Positions 45,330 through 53,396 of a DNA stretch of 58,567 nt are shown here, piece by piece. The notes under the pieces were generated by a model that ran no database searches, was not told the DNA's origin, and saw only the letters and a list, made by a program, of their open reading frames with translations. The DNA lies in NCBI RefSeq assembly GCF_018785245.1, contig NZ_WQPL01000014.1, positions 1 to 58,567 on the forward strand, given 5' to 3'. Position 1 is the first letter of the stretch; each line of letters begins with the position of its first letter. Source of the DNA: Collinsella aerofaciens. GTDB taxonomy: Bacteria; Actinomycetota; Coriobacteriia; Coriobacteriales; Coriobacteriaceae. The position numbers and the translations under genes were made by a program.

Positions 45330-48300
45330 CTAGCGCTTCTTTGGGATCGACCTAAGGCGAGCGAACCATAGGGCTGCGGCACCCGAGGTCAGGAGCGCGG
45401 TGATGCAAGAGGCGATGGGAACTGATCCTGTTGCCGGTAGGTCCTGCGGTAGGGTACAGCGTTGAATGACGCTGTCCTCGTCATGTGACTCAAGTTTATC
45501 GCCGCCACCGTTGCGGCAAAGATCGACGCGCGCGCTGTTGGTGAGTGCGGTTTGGGGCGTATAAGCCGACGTTGCCTGCATGTGTACGACTGCGCCCCGA
45601 GCGTCTGTGCCAAGGATTGCTTTGGCATCGTCAAGGTCGTCGTGCTCATCTTTGAGATCATCGCGGGTCCAAGAATCCGCATCGCTTCGAGTCGTAAAGT
45701 CGGCGGCTACCGCACCGTATTCAATTCGAATGCCTGTTACGACGGTATTGGATGCAAGGTCGAGCTCTTCCGCCTCGAGTGTGGTGGATTCCGTGGTCGA
45801 GACATCCGCCTTCCAGAGGCGCCAGCCGTCGTAATCGACGAGGCGGCAGTCCTCACCAAGGCTCTCTTTTACTTCGTCGGACTCAAGCCAAGGATTTTCG
45901 TGTCCATCGTCAAGTGTCGCGTTCGCCGGCTCATCGACGTCTGTCGAGTCCAACGGCGTCGTGCGATACCACACGTTGCACAGACCGTTGAGGTCGCCGA
46001 TGGCGACGGGGGTTTCGATTGAGATGAATCTCGCCGTGCCGTCTTTGGCGCACTCAAGATCATCGGTAATCGTAAACTCATCAACCCAAGTAGCGGAATC
46101 GTTTCGAGCATCGATGGTATAGGAGAAAAGCCCATCACTATTGGTTTGCGTCGTGGCGCGGTTTTTACCATCGCCGTTAGCCAACAGGCCCTTTTCGATA
46201 GGTTGGACAAGTTCCTGACGCTTGTCGACCTGCCCCTTGATCTCGATGGGCGCATCCTTCATCGCGACGGATTGGACTTCTCCCGTATCTTTTATTTCAA
46301 ACGTTATCTCCTCGGCAAGGTCATAGGTCCGCGGAGACATCATTTCGCGCAACGAGTAGGTGCCGGGTGCAAGATGTTCGACGCGGTGCGGCTTGTCGGA
46401 TGAGGTCCAGGAGTCTATTTCGGTTTTATCGGGACCATATAAGGTGAGCTGTGCGCCTTCCACTTCCTGCTCACCGCTTGCATCGACCTTGGAGACATCA
46501 ACCTTGGTGTAATCGTCGGATACGTTAAGCCGTGCTTCTACAACGGGTGTTTTCTGGTCGGCATAAGTAAGGTCGACAATATGGGATGTCCGATCGAGTA
46601 AGAAGCCTGCCGGCGCTTGAGTCTCGACAACCTCGTAGCGTGCGGTGCCAGATCCCAGCGGGAGGTCGTCCGCGCGTGCTTCTCCAGTTTCATCCGTCGT
46701 GACGGTAGCGACAGTCTCACCGTCGAGCGCGGCAATGCTACCGTCGGGGCGCACGATATCACCCGAGGCACGGATCTCAAAGACGGCGCCCGCGAGGCTG
46801 CTGCCGTCTACGGCATCGGTTTTAACGATCCTGATGTTTCCGGTCGCGGCGTGGTCATAATACGAGGCGATTGCAACGGGCGTTAGGTTCATGTCGGCGG
46901 GTATGTTTACCTCGATCTCCTCGCCGACAAGATAGGGCTCTTTGGCCGAGGTTTCGCGTACATAATAGGTGCCCGGCACGAGCGATTCGGGCAGTGTGAC
47001 GGTCCCGGTCGCGTCAGTCGTAAAGGTGTCCATTACGTTATGTGCTGGATACCAGCAAGTTTGTGAGACAGGTTCGTGATTGCTGTCGAGGAGTTGGAAG
47101 GTGAATCCGGCTAGGGGAACAGAAGCGCCTGTTTGGGCATCGCGTTTTACAATCTGGAGATGCGTCGACAGAGCGTGGTTGTCCACGATATATTGAAGCT
47201 CGGCGCCGTCGGAAATCTGATTTGCCCCGACGGTCCATTCCCCTGCACGTTTAAAACCCTCGGGGACGGTTTCCGGAACCTCACGAACCGTGTAGCCGGC
47301 ACGGTCGTATGGGACGGCTCCGTGGACACCGGCGGGTCGCTTGCCTGTGCCGAACCATGCTTCGGGCTGATCTTCGGTGGAGGCAAAGCCATAGATGTTT
47401 GTGGTCAGTGTGCCAACAACCTGCTGAGAGCTGTTGCTGACAACCTCAAAGACAACACCACCCGCCGGCTGCTCCAGGCCGGATTGGTCGCTATTGCCGT
47501 AATCCTTGAATTTGGAAATCTCAAGGTTAAACGCAATGGGGATATCGGAAACGCGAGATTCGATCTCGACCACGCCTGAATCGCCGAGCTGGTCGGCTCC
47601 AACGGTATAGGTCCAGCTGTCGTTGGATGGCAGGTAGCCCTCGGGGGCTTTTGATTCGTAGATGGTAAAGGTTCCTAAGGGGACATCGGCGAGGGTGGCC
47701 CGACCGCTTTCGTCGGTCGTGAGGATTTGTGCCCATCCAGGGGTTGATTGCGACACACACGTGAACTCTGCTCCTGCGAGCGAAGCTCCCACCTGGTGGC
47801 CGGCATTCGTCGCGGCATCGAGTTTTACGATACGCAGGTTGATGGTGCCGGGCTGTTCATCAATGGCGACCCGCCCGCCGTCATTCCCCGTGGTAAAGGC
47901 AATACGATCGTGGCGGGGGACATAGCCGGCCGGCGCCTTCGTTTCAACTAGGTAGTATGCCGTGTTGGGCAGAAGTGTTGCTTGCGCTCGACCGTTGCTG
48001 TCCATCTGGACGGTGCCGACATGCGCGCCGCTGGCGCTCTCAAAAATATCGAATGTTGCCCCGTCAAACTGATAAGTATTGTTTCCGCTGGTAATGGCGG
48101 CGTTTGCAGACTGTTTTTTGAAGGAAACAGAGACTGCCGGCAGTACATAGAGCATGTCTTGACGTTTGCTGCCGCCCGATACGGCTCCTAGATAGCGCCG
48201 CGCGCGGTGCGGAGCGGCTTTGATGCTTCCTGATTTTGCGTTGTCGTGGAGCCACCGCGCAGCCGCCACGACTTCATTGTCGGCGGTAAAGTGCCCGCTC

Positions 48301-48761
48301 TTGGTTTTGCCCTGAGCGGTCGTGTAGGAATAGGTACCGTCGACATGGGTAGTGCCGTTGAGCATCCATACGGCAAGCTGGGTTGCGGCGCGGGCGCGAT
48401 CGGGTGAAAGATGGTAACCGCCAAACGACGTGGCGGTAGGATATCCGTGACAAACGATTGCCGCGAACTCGTCGTCGAGCCACACCCAGCCTTGATCAAA
48501 GTTGAGCCATGGGCCGCCCGGCTTGGTGGGGCCGGGGCGCTCCTGGTTCATGCAGTAGGCAATCGAGGCGTCTTGAGCTTCATACTTGCCGATGAAGAAG
48601 GGCCCACAATCATCGCTAATAGTGCGGAAGCCGAGTTGGTCGTAGCCATCGACGGCAAATGCGGCTCTCGGTGCCAGGCAGCCGAAAAGCAGGAAGAGGA
48701 GCAGGAGCAGCGGACCTGTTGCGATTGCGCTGTGGACAGAGTGCGTGGGTGCGTTGGACAT
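45330..48761 (-). CDS. Cell-wall-anchored thioester and Cna-B adhesin
   Basis: A 1143-residue surface protein. Signal peptide 1-36. The N-terminal domain looks like a thioester domain: Cys70 in IAYCMNQERPGP and Gln128 in ATQLAVWML are the likely internal thioester pair, which can form a covalent bond with host amines. It is followed by about eight SpaA/Cna-B-type repeats (e.g. AGAEFTCVSQ, VFEIRASGDI with YEVVETQAPAGF). Such domains carry Lys-Asn isopeptide bonds. The C-terminal region has a long disordered part. LPATG at about 1108-1112, a hydrophobic stretch and RLRSIPKKR form a sortase signal. No sortase gene is present in the window. AAGGAG lies 5 nt before the ATG. Confidence 0.85.
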   Translation of the reverse strand: MSNAPTHSVHSAIATGPLLLLLFLLFGCLAPRAAFAVDGYDQLGFRTISDDCGPFFIGKYEAQDASIAYCMNQERPGPTKPGGPWLNFDQGWVWLDDEFAAIVCHGYPTATSFGGYHLSPDRARAATQLAVWMLNGTTHVDGTYSYTTAQGKTKSGHFTADNEVVAAARWLHDNAKSGSIKAAPHRARRYLGAVSGGSKRQDMLYVLPAVSVSFKKQSANAAITSGNNTYQFDGATFDIFESASGAHVGTVQMDSNGRAQATLLPNTAYYLVETKAPAGYVPRHDRIAFTTGNDGGRVAIDEQPGTINLRIVKLDAATNAGHQVGASLAGAEFTCVSQSTPGWAQILTTDESGRATLADVPLGTFTIYESKAPEGYLPSNDSWTYTVGADQLGDSGVVEIESRVSDIPIAFNLEISKFKDYGNSDQSGLEQPAGGVVFEVVSNSSQQVVGTLTTNIYGFASTEDQPEAWFGTGKRPAGVHGAVPYDRAGYTVREVPETVPEGFKRAGEWTVGANQISDGAELQYIVDNHALSTHLQIVKRDAQTGASVPLAGFTFQLLDSNHEPVSQTCWYPAHNVMDTFTTDATGTVTLPESLVPGTYYVRETSAKEPYLVGEEIEVNIPADMNLTPVAIASYYDHAATGNIRIVKTDAVDGSSLAGAVFEIRASGDIVRPDGSIAALDGETVATVTTDETGEARADDLPLGSGTARYEVVETQAPAGFLLDRTSHIVDLTYADQKTPVVEARLNVSDDYTKVDVSKVDASGEQEVEGAQLTLYGPDKTEIDSWTSSDKPHRVEHLAPGTYSLREMMSPRTYDLAEEITFEIKDTGEVQSVAMKDAPIEIKGQVDKRQELVQPIEKGLLANGDGKNRATTQTNSDGLFSYTIDARNDSATWVDEFTITDDLECAKDGTARFISIETPVAIGDLNGLCNVWYRTTPLDSTDVDEPANATLDDGHENPWLESDEVKESLGEDCRLVDYDGWRLWKADVSTTESTTLEAEELDLASNTVVTGIRIEYGAVAADFTTRSDADSWTRDDLKDEHDDLDDAKAILGTDARGAVVHMQATSAYTPQTALTNSARVDLCRNGGGDKLESHDEDSVIQRCTLPQDLPATGSVPIASCITALLTSGAAALWFARLRSIPKKR

Positions 48762-49015
48762 GGCTGCTCCTTATCCCTCGTGCGCCGCATGGGGAGGCTG
48801 CGACGCGTAGGATGAGGCTACCCCCGAGGTTCATGCGGGTAAGTACCGGAGCCTGACCAAAAGCTTGCCCAATTCCTGACAAATTGAGCTCAAATACAAC
48901 AATCAAGCAAAAGCGCAGGTAGAAGATAGGGAGAACAGGAGGTCAAAGGTCCTCATCTCCACAATTGACGCGATTTTCAAACGAATCTCCACAGCTAAAA
49001 CAAGCATCGCCACCC

Positions 49016-49045
49016 TTGTATCGAACAAGACAACCGCGTTATACT
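49016..49045 (+). promoter_or_regulatory. Promoter of tRNA-Gly
   Basis: TTGTAT (49016-49021) and TATACT (49040-49045) 18 nt apart, ending 13 nt before tRNA-Gly. Confidence 0.6.
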
Positions 49046-49058
49046 AGCCAACACACAA

Positions 49059-49133
49059 GCGGGCATCGCCAAGTGGTAAGGCATCAGCTTCCCAAGCTGA
49101 CACTCGCGGGTTCGAGTCCCGTTGCCCGCTCCA
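49059..49133 (+). tRNA. tRNA-Gly (CCC)
   Basis: Acceptor GCGGGCA/TGCCCGC, anticodon CCC in TTCCCAA, T-arm CGGGTTCGAGTCCCG and encoded CCA. 75 nt. Confidence 0.96.
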
Positions 49134-49325
49134 GTTAAGAGCACAAGCACGGCACCATCACGGTGCCGTGCTTTTTTCAATAAAGCGCCGGGACTCGAAC
49201 CCGACAGGGTGCGAGCGTTAAATAAACGCGAAGCGTTTATAGCGAGCAGGCAAGGTCGCCGATAGGCGGCCGCAGCCGGTGCGGATTTGCGAAGCAAATA
49301 CGCAGACGTCCCGTTGCCCGCTCCA
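49134..49325 (+). repeat. About 190-bp element at the tRNA-Gly 3' end
   Basis: The segment ends with GTCCCGTTGCCCGCTCCA (49308-49325), an 18-nt exact copy of the tRNA-Gly 3' end (49116-49133). The distance is 192 bp. Inside lie, in order, a terminator, a reverse-complement copy of the tRNA T-arm (CGGGACTCGAACCCG, 49189-49203), an AATAAACGCGAAGCGTTTAT hairpin and a GC-rich stretch. The same plan is seen at tRNA-Lys. Confidence 0.85.
49145..49177 (+). terminator. Intrinsic terminator of tRNA-Gly
   Basis: GCACGGCACC pairs with GGTGCCGTGC around ATCAC and is followed by six T. Confidence 0.85.
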
Positions 49326-49401
49326 TCGGGCACGGGAGACAAGGGGACGGCTAATTCAACAAAGTCTTCCCCTTCGTCTCCGTGAATCCGAGGAGATCGA
49401 C

Positions 49402-49457
49402 CGCAGCCGGTGCGTATTTGCGAAGCAAATAACGCAGACGTCCCGTTGCTCGCTCCA
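49402..49457 (+). repeat. Second, partial copy of the tRNA-Gly 3' element
   Basis: CGCAGCCGGTGCG...GCGAAGCAAAT...CGCAGACGTCCCGTTG(C/T)(C)CGCTCCA repeats the last 55 nt of the element ending at 49325 with a few differences, including one in the tRNA-like tail. Only the distal part is present; 132 bp separate the two ends. Confidence 0.8.
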
Positions 49458-49559
49458 ATTCCAAAATGTTAGGTTAATGCCTGCTGCCCATACTTGCACC
49501 TGCGCACGGTACAATGGATGGGTTACGACCAACGTGCCAATAACCAAAAAGGAGCCGCT

Positions 49560-50906
49560 ATGATCGATCGCTATACCCGCCCGGAGATGGGACACATTTT
49601 CTCCCTCGAGAACAAGTACGCCATTTGGCAGGAGATCGAGGTCTTGGCCTGCGAGGCCCAGGCGGAGCTCGGCAAGATCGGTATTTCCAAAGACGAGGCC
49701 CAGTGGATCCGCGACCATGCCAACTTTGAGAAGGCGAAGGTCGATGAGATCGAGGAAGTCACGCGCCACGACGTCATTGCCTTCCTGACCAACATGAAGG
49801 AATACATCGATGCCGATGTTCCCGAGGGCGACCCCAAACCCAGCCGCTGGGTTCACTATGGCATGACCAGCTCCGATCTGGGCGACACGGCCCTGTGCTA
49901 CCAGCTCACCCAGGCCTGCGACCTGATCATCGAGGATGTCAAGAAGCTCGGCGAGATTTGCAAGCGTCGCGCCTTTGAGGAGCGCAACACGCTCTGCGCC
50001 GGCCGTACTCATGGCATCCATGCCGAGCCGATGACCTTCGGCATGAAGTTTGGCTCTTGGGCCTGGGAGCTCAAGCGCGATCTGGACCGTCTTGAGGATG
50101 CCCGCAAGAACGTTGCCTTCGGTGCTATCTCGGGCGCTGTCGGCACGTACAGCTCCATCGAGCCGTTCGTCGAGGAGTACGTCTGCGAGCACCTGGGCCT
50201 GGTCCACGATCCTCTGTCCACGCAGGTCATCAGCCGCGATCACCATGCCTATCTCGCCGGCGTTCTCGCCACCACCGCGGCCACCTGTGAGCGCATCGCT
50301 ACCGAGGTTCGCAATCTGCAGAAGACCGATACACTCGAGGCCGAGGAACCGTTCCGTAAGGGTCAAAAGGGCAGCTCCGCTATGCCGCACAAGCGCAACC
50401 CCATCACCATGGAGAAGGTCTGCGGCCTGTCGCGCGTCGTGAAGGCCAACGCGCAGGTTGCCTTCGACAACGTCGCCCTGTGGCACGAGCGTGACATTTC
50501 GCACTCCTCTGCCGAGCGCGTCGCCCAGGCCGACAGCTTCATCGCCCTCGACCACATGTTCCAGTGCCTCATCCGCGTTATCGACGGCCTGCAACTGTAT
50601 CCCGCCCGCATGATGGCCAACCTCAATAAGACCCGCGGCCTCATCTTCTCTTCCAAGGTACTGCTCGCCCTCGTCGACACGGGCATCACCCGCGAGGACG
50701 CGTACGCCATTGTGCAGGAGAACGCTATGGCAACCTGGCACGAGGTACAGGATTGTGTCTCCGGCCCCACCTTTAAGGAGCGTCTCGAGGCCGACCCGCG
50801 CTGCACCGTCAGTCAGGAGAAGCTCGACGAGATCTTTGATCCGTGGGACTTCCTCACCCGTATCGACACGGTCTTTGATCGTCTGGAGCAGCTGAGCTTC
50901 GAGTAG
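49560..50906 (+). CDS. purB: Adenylosuccinate lyase
   Basis: A 448-residue lyase of the fumarase superfamily that cleaves SAICAR and adenylosuccinate. The signature GSSAMPHKRNPITMEKV is intact, with TSSDLGDTALCYQ and GRTHGIHAEPMTFG around the site. The ATG at 49560 follows AAGGAG by 6 nt. The frame before it is non-homologous. Confidence 0.97.
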   Translation: MIDRYTRPEMGHIFSLENKYAIWQEIEVLACEAQAELGKIGISKDEAQWIRDHANFEKAKVDEIEEVTRHDVIAFLTNMKEYIDADVPEGDPKPSRWVHYGMTSSDLGDTALCYQLTQACDLIIEDVKKLGEICKRRAFEERNTLCAGRTHGIHAEPMTFGMKFGSWAWELKRDLDRLEDARKNVAFGAISGAVGTYSSIEPFVEEYVCEHLGLVHDPLSTQVISRDHHAYLAGVLATTAATCERIATEVRNLQKTDTLEAEEPFRKGQKGSSAMPHKRNPITMEKVCGLSRVVKANAQVAFDNVALWHERDISHSSAERVAQADSFIALDHMFQCLIRVIDGLQLYPARMMANLNKTRGLIFSSKVLLALVDTGITREDAYAIVQENAMATWHEVQDCVSGPTFKERLEADPRCTVSQEKLDEIFDPWDFLTRIDTVFDRLEQLSFE

Positions 50907-50932
50907 GTTCGGGCATAACGTTAGCTTTTTAG

Positions 50933-50970
50933 GGCGCTTTGCTGGTAATGTGTGTTGCCGGCAAAGCGCC
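50933..50970 (+). terminator. Hairpin after purB
   Basis: GGCGCTTTGCTGG pairs with CCGGCAAAGCGCC (12 of 13). No clear T-run, so termination strength is uncertain. Confidence 0.5.
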
Positions 50971-51034
50971 TCGTTGCATTTAGGGAAAGACGGGGATAAT
51001 AGTCGTCTCGAATAACATTCTGAGAGGGGATCGC

Positions 51035-51298
51035 ATGATTTCGTTTGATTACAAGCCTCAGGGCGTGTGTGCTCGCAATATTCACCTTGATCTTTCCGAT
51101 GACGGCAACAAGGTGATGGGCGTTGAGTTTACCGGCGGCTGCGACGGCAATCTCAAGGCTATCTCCAAGCTGGTCGAGGGCGCTCCTGCCGATCGCGTAA
51201 TCGAGGTTCTCGCCGGTAATACCTGCGGTATGAAAAAGACCTCCTGCGCCGACCAGCTTACACGCGCTATCGAGGCCGCTCGCACCGAGATCGCCTAA
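51035..51298 (+). CDS. TSCPD-domain protein (TIGR03905 type)
   Basis: An 87-residue protein with the TSCPD pattern: GVCARNIHLDL, VEFTGGCDGNLKAI, and TCGMKKTSCADQL with several Cys. The domain is the C-terminal, possibly metal-binding part of class II ribonucleotide reductases; the role of stand-alone copies is unknown. Its stop codon overlaps the start of the next gene (TAATG), so both are translated together. Confidence 0.88.
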   Translation: MISFDYKPQGVCARNIHLDLSDDGNKVMGVEFTGGCDGNLKAISKLVEGAPADRVIEVLAGNTCGMKKTSCADQLTRAIEAARTEIA

Positions 51299-52509
51299 TG
51301 GGTATCGCCGATCACATCAAGAACGGAATATCGCGTCGCGGCTTTGTACTCGGTGGGGCTGCCGCGGGCGCTGCCACGGTGCTTGCCGGATGCTCGAAAA
51401 AAACGGGCACCAGCGATGATGCCGCCGGCGAGCCGCAGGTTATCAAGGATGATTCCAAAATCATCTCGATTACGGATGAGTACGAGGCAGTCGACATCGA
51501 TCTTGAGCCGGCGGCGTCGTGGACGCTGCCTCTGGGTACGCTGCTGTACTACTGCGACGGCGATTACGCCGCGGCAATGATGGCGCCCGCATCGGCACTG
51601 CACGCCAACACGCTCGGTGTGCTCAACCTGGGCGATGGCTCGCTTACCACATTAATCGAGGATCCTATCGAGGGCACGGGATATGCATTCTACGATGTCC
51701 GTGCCGGCGACGGCGTATTCGCGTGGGTTGAGATGAACTTTGCCAATTCATCGTGGAAGCTCTACGCTCAAAATCTGTCGGGCGCTTCGCTCTCTGGCGA
51801 CGTGGTTGAGCTCGATCGAGGTGGCAAGGACTACGATCCGCCGCTGTTTACGGCGTTCGGGGCATCAGTCATCTGGTATAAAATGCCTTCGGCAGGCGGC
51901 AATAAAACGAGTAGTGATTCGTTTTGCTATCGTCGCTCGCTTGATGAATCCAAGGCCGAGGTAATTTGGAAATCGACGGGCCGCTTTGCATCGGCCCCGC
52001 GCGCGAGCGACGGCATTTTGACCATCTCGCCGCGTGTCCGCAACGACGAGGGCGTCTACTACGGCATAACGGCAATCGATCTGACCGACGGCAACAACAC
52101 CAAACGTGCCCAGCTAGTCCTTCCCTCGTCAGTCTCGCCTTTCGAGGCCGTATATATGGGCGATACCTTCGTGTTTTCTATCGAGGCGGCCTATAGTGGC
52201 GTGGGCAGCCTGGGCAATATGGGCACATATATCGGTAATGAGGGAGGGCCGTACCTCTTCCTGTCCCGCGAGCCGCTCGCATGTGCGGCTGGCAAGAAGA
52301 ATAAATACCTTGTTAAGGTACAGGCGTCGCATTTCCTGATCGACACCTCTGCCAAGACCTATGGCTCGCTGCTGTCGCCCGACCGCGCTTTGGAGTATGG
52401 CGATTATCCAGCTACGGCGGGAAAATCGGACTCATTCCTTACGTACGCCACGGTGCGCAACAGCCAGGGTATACCAGAGACGGTCACTGCACGTCTATTC
52501 TCTCTTTAA
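51298..52509 (+). CDS. Tat-exported lipoprotein of unknown function
   Basis: A 403-residue exported protein. A twin-arginine motif (SRRGF, Arg 13-14) precedes a hydrophobic segment and the lipobox LAGC (Cys32), so it is sent through Tat and lipid-anchored outside the membrane. The mature part is rich in Trp/Tyr/Gly beta-strand patterns (VIWYKMPS, YLFLSREP) and could be a beta-propeller. No enzyme motif was found. It overlaps the TSCPD gene by 1 nt. Confidence 0.75.
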   Translation: MGIADHIKNGISRRGFVLGGAAAGAATVLAGCSKKTGTSDDAAGEPQVIKDDSKIISITDEYEAVDIDLEPAASWTLPLGTLLYYCDGDYAAAMMAPASALHANTLGVLNLGDGSLTTLIEDPIEGTGYAFYDVRAGDGVFAWVEMNFANSSWKLYAQNLSGASLSGDVVELDRGGKDYDPPLFTAFGASVIWYKMPSAGGNKTSSDSFCYRRSLDESKAEVIWKSTGRFASAPRASDGILTISPRVRNDEGVYYGITAIDLTDGNNTKRAQLVLPSSVSPFEAVYMGDTFVFSIEAAYSGVGSLGNMGTYIGNEGGPYLFLSREPLACAAGKKNKYLVKVQASHFLIDTSAKTYGSLLSPDRALEYGDYPATAGKSDSFLTYATVRNSQGIPETVTARLFSL

Positions 52510-52568
52510 GCTTAGAGGGGTTAAAAAGGCGCCAACAGGGGAATAAACGCGTTGTAATTGTGAGTACC

Positions 52569-52607
52569 GCCCGCCGAGCTGCCGCGTCATAGCGGCATCC
52601 GGCGGGC
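52569..52607 (+). terminator. Hairpin before the response regulator gene
   Basis: GCCCGCCG pairs with CGGCGGGC, with an inner TGCCGC/GCGGCA stem. No T-run follows directly; it may end the lipoprotein transcript weakly or act in the regulator leader. Confidence 0.45.
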
Positions 52608-52662
52608 TCAGGTGCGTTAAAATGGGCTTGTTCTTAGCTAATTGAGACAGGGGGGCCGTGTT

Positions 52663-53385
52663 ATGGCTTCAGATGCAAAAAAGATTCTGCTGGTCGAGGA
52701 TGAGAAGGCAATCCGTGACGCCGTCGCTGCCTATCTCGAGCGCGAAGGCTACTGGGTTGTGGGCGTCAGCGACGGCCAGTCCGCGATCGAGGAGTTCGAG
52801 AAGCATCAGTTCGACCTGGTCGTGCTCGACCTTATGCTCCCCAAGATCCCCGGCGAGCGCGTTTGCCGCACCATTCGCGATACCTCGGATGTCCCCATCA
52901 TCATGCTGACGGCTAAGGGCGAGATCGAGGACCGTATTATCGGTCTTGAGCTCGGCGCCGACGACTATCTGATTAAGCCGTTCTCGCCGCGCGAGCTCGT
53001 CGCCCGCGTTCGCGCTCTGTTCCGCCGTGCCCATCAGGCCGACGAGCCCGCCGTCGAGGTACTCGACTTCGGCGATCTGGTCATCGATATCTCGGGCCAC
53101 AAGATCTTGGTCGAGGGCAAGGAAGTCGATCTGACGGCTTCCGAGTTCAAGCTGCTCACCACGCTTGCCCGCCATCCCGGCCGTGTGTATAACCGCATGG
53201 AGCTGGTCGAGAAAGTGCTCGGGTATGACTTTGAGGGCTATGAGCGCACCATCGATAGCCACGTGAAGAATCTTCGCGCCAAGCTGGGCGATGATCCCAA
53301 GAAGCCCAAGTGGCTCTACACCGTCCATGGTGTCGGCTATCGCTTCGAGGCTCCGGCCAAGACCGATAAGTCGGACGAGAAATAG
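52663..53385 (+). CDS. OmpR/PhoB-family response regulator
   Basis: A 240-residue two-component regulator. The receiver domain (ILLVEDEKAIRDA) has phosphoacceptor Asp56 in VVLDLMLP and Lys in DYLIKPFSP. The DNA-binding domain is a winged helix (LTASEFKLLTTLARHPGRVYNR, RTIDSHVKNLRAKLG, VHGVGYRFE). The ATG at 52663 is chosen; a longer frame adds seven residues. The histidine kinase gene follows 11 nt later. Confidence 0.95.
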   Translation: MASDAKKILLVEDEKAIRDAVAAYLEREGYWVVGVSDGQSAIEEFEKHQFDLVVLDLMLPKIPGERVCRTIRDTSDVPIIMLTAKGEIEDRIIGLELGADDYLIKPFSPRELVARVRALFRRAHQADEPAVEVLDFGDLVIDISGHKILVEGKEVDLTASEFKLLTTLARHPGRVYNRMELVEKVLGYDFEGYERTIDSHVKNLRAKLGDDPKKPKWLYTVHGVGYRFEAPAKTDKSDEK

Positions 53386-53396
53386 GGAAATCACAT

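Noticed and set aside
49141-49560. A protein gene in the tRNA-Gly to purB gap
   Set aside because: The open frames cover the tRNA-like repeats and are explained by them.
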